Position numbers and translations under genes: made by a program. Shown one piece after another: positions 16,040-17,819 of a DNA stretch of 17,819 nucleotides; the first letter of the stretch is position 1; each line of letters opens with the position of its first letter. The notes under the pieces were generated by a model. It saw only the letters and a list, made by a program, of their open reading frames with translations. It was not told the DNA's origin and made no database searches. The stretch comes from Phycisphaerales bacterium (GTDB lineage: Bacteria > Planctomycetota > Phycisphaerae > Phycisphaerales > UBA1924), in assembly GCA_016709445.1 (NCBI GenBank), contig JADJMV010000005.1, forward strand, positions 1 to 17,819, given 5' to 3'.

Positions 16040-17426
16040 CTAGCCGGGCCGGGCGGCCCGGTGCATCCGTGCCCAGCCCCAAGCCAGCACGATGAGCACG
16101 AGGTACAGGGCCCCGTTGAGCTGGTGGGCTGTCGTCGAGGGCCTCGCCGAGGGCACGGGCCGGGGGCAGCTGCCGAGCTGATCGGCCGTAGGCACCGGCC
16201 CTCGATTTGCCCGTGGCCACCGCGAGGAGGGCGAACCACCTGAGCGCGAACTGGATCGCGATCACGGCGTGGATCGCCACGCCGTTTCGACGCAGGCGCC
16301 CGGAAGGCCGCGGGGCAGGTCGTCGCGGTGGTCCTTGCCGAACCGGATCAGCATCGCCCCGGCGATGATCGCCAGCGTGATGACGACAACGAGAAAGCCG
16401 CGTGTGTCATCACCACGTGCGAGGCGCCGGGGTTGTCGCCCCGGCGCAGGTGCCGGTACATCGCGCCCAAAAGCAGCTGCAGCAGTGAGGCGGCCAGAGC
16501 GATCGAGGCGAACCGACGCAGCCGGGCCGACTTCGGGGCCGAGATCGGAGGCACCCCCATGTACGATGGCGCCCTCCCCGGCGCCAACGGCGGGCATACG
16601 CGATCACGATCTGCCCGAATGCCCCGCGCAGCGCCCAGGTAGGGGTTGTTCTGCACGACGCGCTCCCCCCCGAGATAGCCTTGAAGGCACACGGCCAGGA
16701 ACAGAATCGTCGTCCAGACCCCGAATCGGCGCCGGGTCTCGTGCGAAACCAGCGTCATGAGCCAGAACAGAATCGTGGCCATTCCGGCGAGCGTGCCGAA
16801 CAGCCGGTGCGAGTGCTCGAGGTACACCCGGGGCTGCGACATCAGCGAGATCGGGTAGAGGAACATGTTGGCGCCGAATGTGTCCGGCCAGCCCCGGACC
16901 GCCATCCCGCTCTCCGTGCTCGTCACCGCGCCACCCAGGAGCACGAGCGGGACATACGCTGCCGCCACGGCGATCGCGAGGCGGCACGGCCACGGGTCGG
17001 GCCCAACACGGATGTCGGGCTCGGACGATCGGCGGCCAGAAGCAAGCGAGGCCAGAGCGCCGACGGCGGCACCCACCAGGAGAAACCCGAGGATGATCAG
17101 CGCAGCGGCCGGTCGAAGCGGGGCCTGCCCCTCCGCGAACGCGGAGGGATCTGGCTGTTCCACCAAAATCGATCCCAAGGCCAGCAGGCTGAGCAACGCC
17201 GTGAGCAGGCCCGCGAGCGTCCCTTCGATCGCGGAAGGCTTGAGGCGTGCCGAGAGGAGGGCAGCGATGGCGGCCCATCCGATGAGCACGACCGGGCCGG
17301 GACTACCGCGCCCAAGTGAAGCCCGGGAGGTGGAGGGCGAACCAGAGGACCCAAAGCCCGACAGTCGAGGCGGACCCCAAGAGTCAGGACTTTATTCGGG
17401 ATCACGGGAGCGGGCAAACTGGACAT
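16040..17426 (-). CDS. ctaA: heme A synthase (COX15/CtaA family) with N-terminal membrane extension
   Basis: An integral membrane enzyme that oxidises the C8 methyl of heme O to make heme A for aa3/caa3-type cytochrome c oxidases. Family signatures are GGAVTSTESGMAV and PDTFGANMFLYP, then the His-containing VYLEHSHRLFGTLAGM, QGYLGGERVVQNNPYLGA and ASLLQLLLGAMYRHLR. The remaining histidines lie in SHVVMTHAAFSL, HAVIAIQFALRW and TAHQLNGALYLVLIVLAWGW. The stop is at 16040. About 130 residues with three or four extra membrane helices (STVGLWVLWFALHLPGFTWA, VVLIGWAAIAALLSARL, LTALLSLLALGSIL, AALIILGFLLVGAAVGAL) precede the core, making about 460 residues against 300-350 usual. The start is ATG 17426 by inference; no ribosome binding site is clear. 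Frameshifts lie near 17310, 17350, 16640, 16400, 16300 and 16140. Confidence 0.8.
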
Positions 17427-17496
17427 GTTTGGAGTTTGCTTGGCTCATCATAGTGGTGTTGATTGTAGGTGGAGTTCGATACAGCAGTTCGCAAGT

Positions 17497-17517
17497 GCTC
17501 GCAAAGTTGCTGCGAGC
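17497..17517. promoter_or_regulatory. inverted repeat in the ctaA / actA divergent region
   Basis: GCTCGCA (17497-17503) and TGCGAGC (17511-17517), 7-bp arms around a 7-nt loop, lie 70 nt before the ctaA start. The surrounding 17427-17530 is clearly less GC-rich than the rest of the window, as expected for a divergent promoter region. No consensus promoter is certain. A TACAAT on the minus strand at about 17463-17468 is a possible -10 box for ctaA. From 17531 to 17680 nothing else is recognised. Confidence 0.35.
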
Positions 17518-17680
17518 GAGTCTCAATGTAAGCGAGTGGGGCCGCTGACTTGGCAGACGAGCAGCAGCGTGCGGACATTTCTGCCCTGCGACGATCGTGT
17601 GGTGTAGAGCCGGGTAGGCGCCGGGGCGGCTGGGTGTCCGCCCGCTGGTCACGGACGGAGCCGGTGGGAAGGAGCGCAGC

Positions 17681-17819
17681 GTGTCGGTGATCTTCCCGGA
17701 AGTGGATGAACGCGTTGCCCGCTGAGCGCGATGGCGTCCGTGGGTGGCCCGCTGACCGTGGTGGTCGGTACCTGGTACTGGGCGACGCCCGACTTTTTCA
17801 AGGTCGGCTACAGCCCGAT
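17681..17819 (+). CDS. actA: N-terminus of ActA-like multihaem cytochrome c, Alternative Complex III (partial)
   Basis: This is the first 46 or so residues of a gene cut by the window edge. GTG at 17681 follows GGAAGGAG. As read, the frame stops after a few codons. Dropping one G at 17698-17699 and one C at 17718-17720 gives VSVIFPKWMNALPLSAMAS, then GGPLTVVVGTWYWATPDFFK and VGYSP. The FPKW start, a single membrane helix and the (Y/W)xxP...VGYxP block preceding the haem-binding region are the N-terminal pattern I know from ActA, the multihaem subunit of the quinol-oxidising Alternative Complex III. The haem motifs themselves would lie beyond the edge and are not seen. The gene diverges from ctaA, which fits a respiratory gene region. 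Confidence 0.6.

Noticed and set aside
101..16040. Interpretation of the broken genes as pseudogenes or programmed frameshifts
   Set aside because: Shifts hit all genes, sit in ordinary G or C runs without slippery-site context, and catalytic and anchor motifs persist on both sides.

Overview
The window is GC-rich and looks like a planctomycete chromosome, probably class Phycisphaerae. The reasons are a run of PEP-CTERM-type surface protein genes with PAPGS/RRRR tails, a neighbouring DUF1800-DUF1501 gene pair, an ECF sigma factor beside a large Ser/Thr kinase with a C-terminal WD40-like part, and the start of an Alternative Complex III gene next to heme A synthase. The phylum call is fairly secure; the class is inference. 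No rRNA, tRNA, CRISPR array or transposase is visible.

Almost every gene is broken by one-base frameshifts, typically at short G or C runs, although family signatures continue in the next frame. I read this as uncorrected sequencing or assembly error, not decay. CDS coordinates below therefore run from the best start to the expected stop and span frameshifts.

Layout: (1) 1-6689, six leftward (minus-strand) genes for secreted, C-terminally anchored proteins. Two are a tandem pair of small NGSFET-type proteins (1207-2829), two are a tandem pair of HAF-repeat-like proteins with a calcium-loop motif (3029-5731), and two are single genes at the ends. (2) 6856-12202, a leftward signalling cassette in the order ECF sigma factor, lipoprotein, kinase with a zinc anti-sigma-like N-terminus and a WD40-like C-terminus. 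(3) 12302-12890, a small rightward zinc-ribbon protein. (4) 12914-15873, leftward DUF1800 then DUF1501. (5) 16040-17426, leftward CtaA/COX15 heme A synthase, and from 17681 rightward the 5' end of an ActA-like multihaem cytochrome cut by the window edge.

The most interesting signal is not a gene. Five of the six surface-protein genes carry the same bipartite upstream element, CTGYRAGAY-N15-GGAGT on the minus strand (one mismatch in the first gene). In four of these five it is followed 11-17 nt later by an inverted repeat with a 3-nt loop, 35-49 nt before the start codon. The sixth gene (start 1891) has the inverted repeat but not the bipartite element. Hairpin sequences differ between genes while geometry is kept, and several genes end in related GCCGCC/GGCGGC hairpins. 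This looks like a regulon of stand-alone cassettes: an ECF-like promoter, a 5'-terminal mRNA hairpin, a surface protein gene and a terminator. A near match to the bipartite element also lies upstream of the lipoprotein gene in the signalling cassette, so the neighbouring ECF factor is a candidate, unproven regulator.
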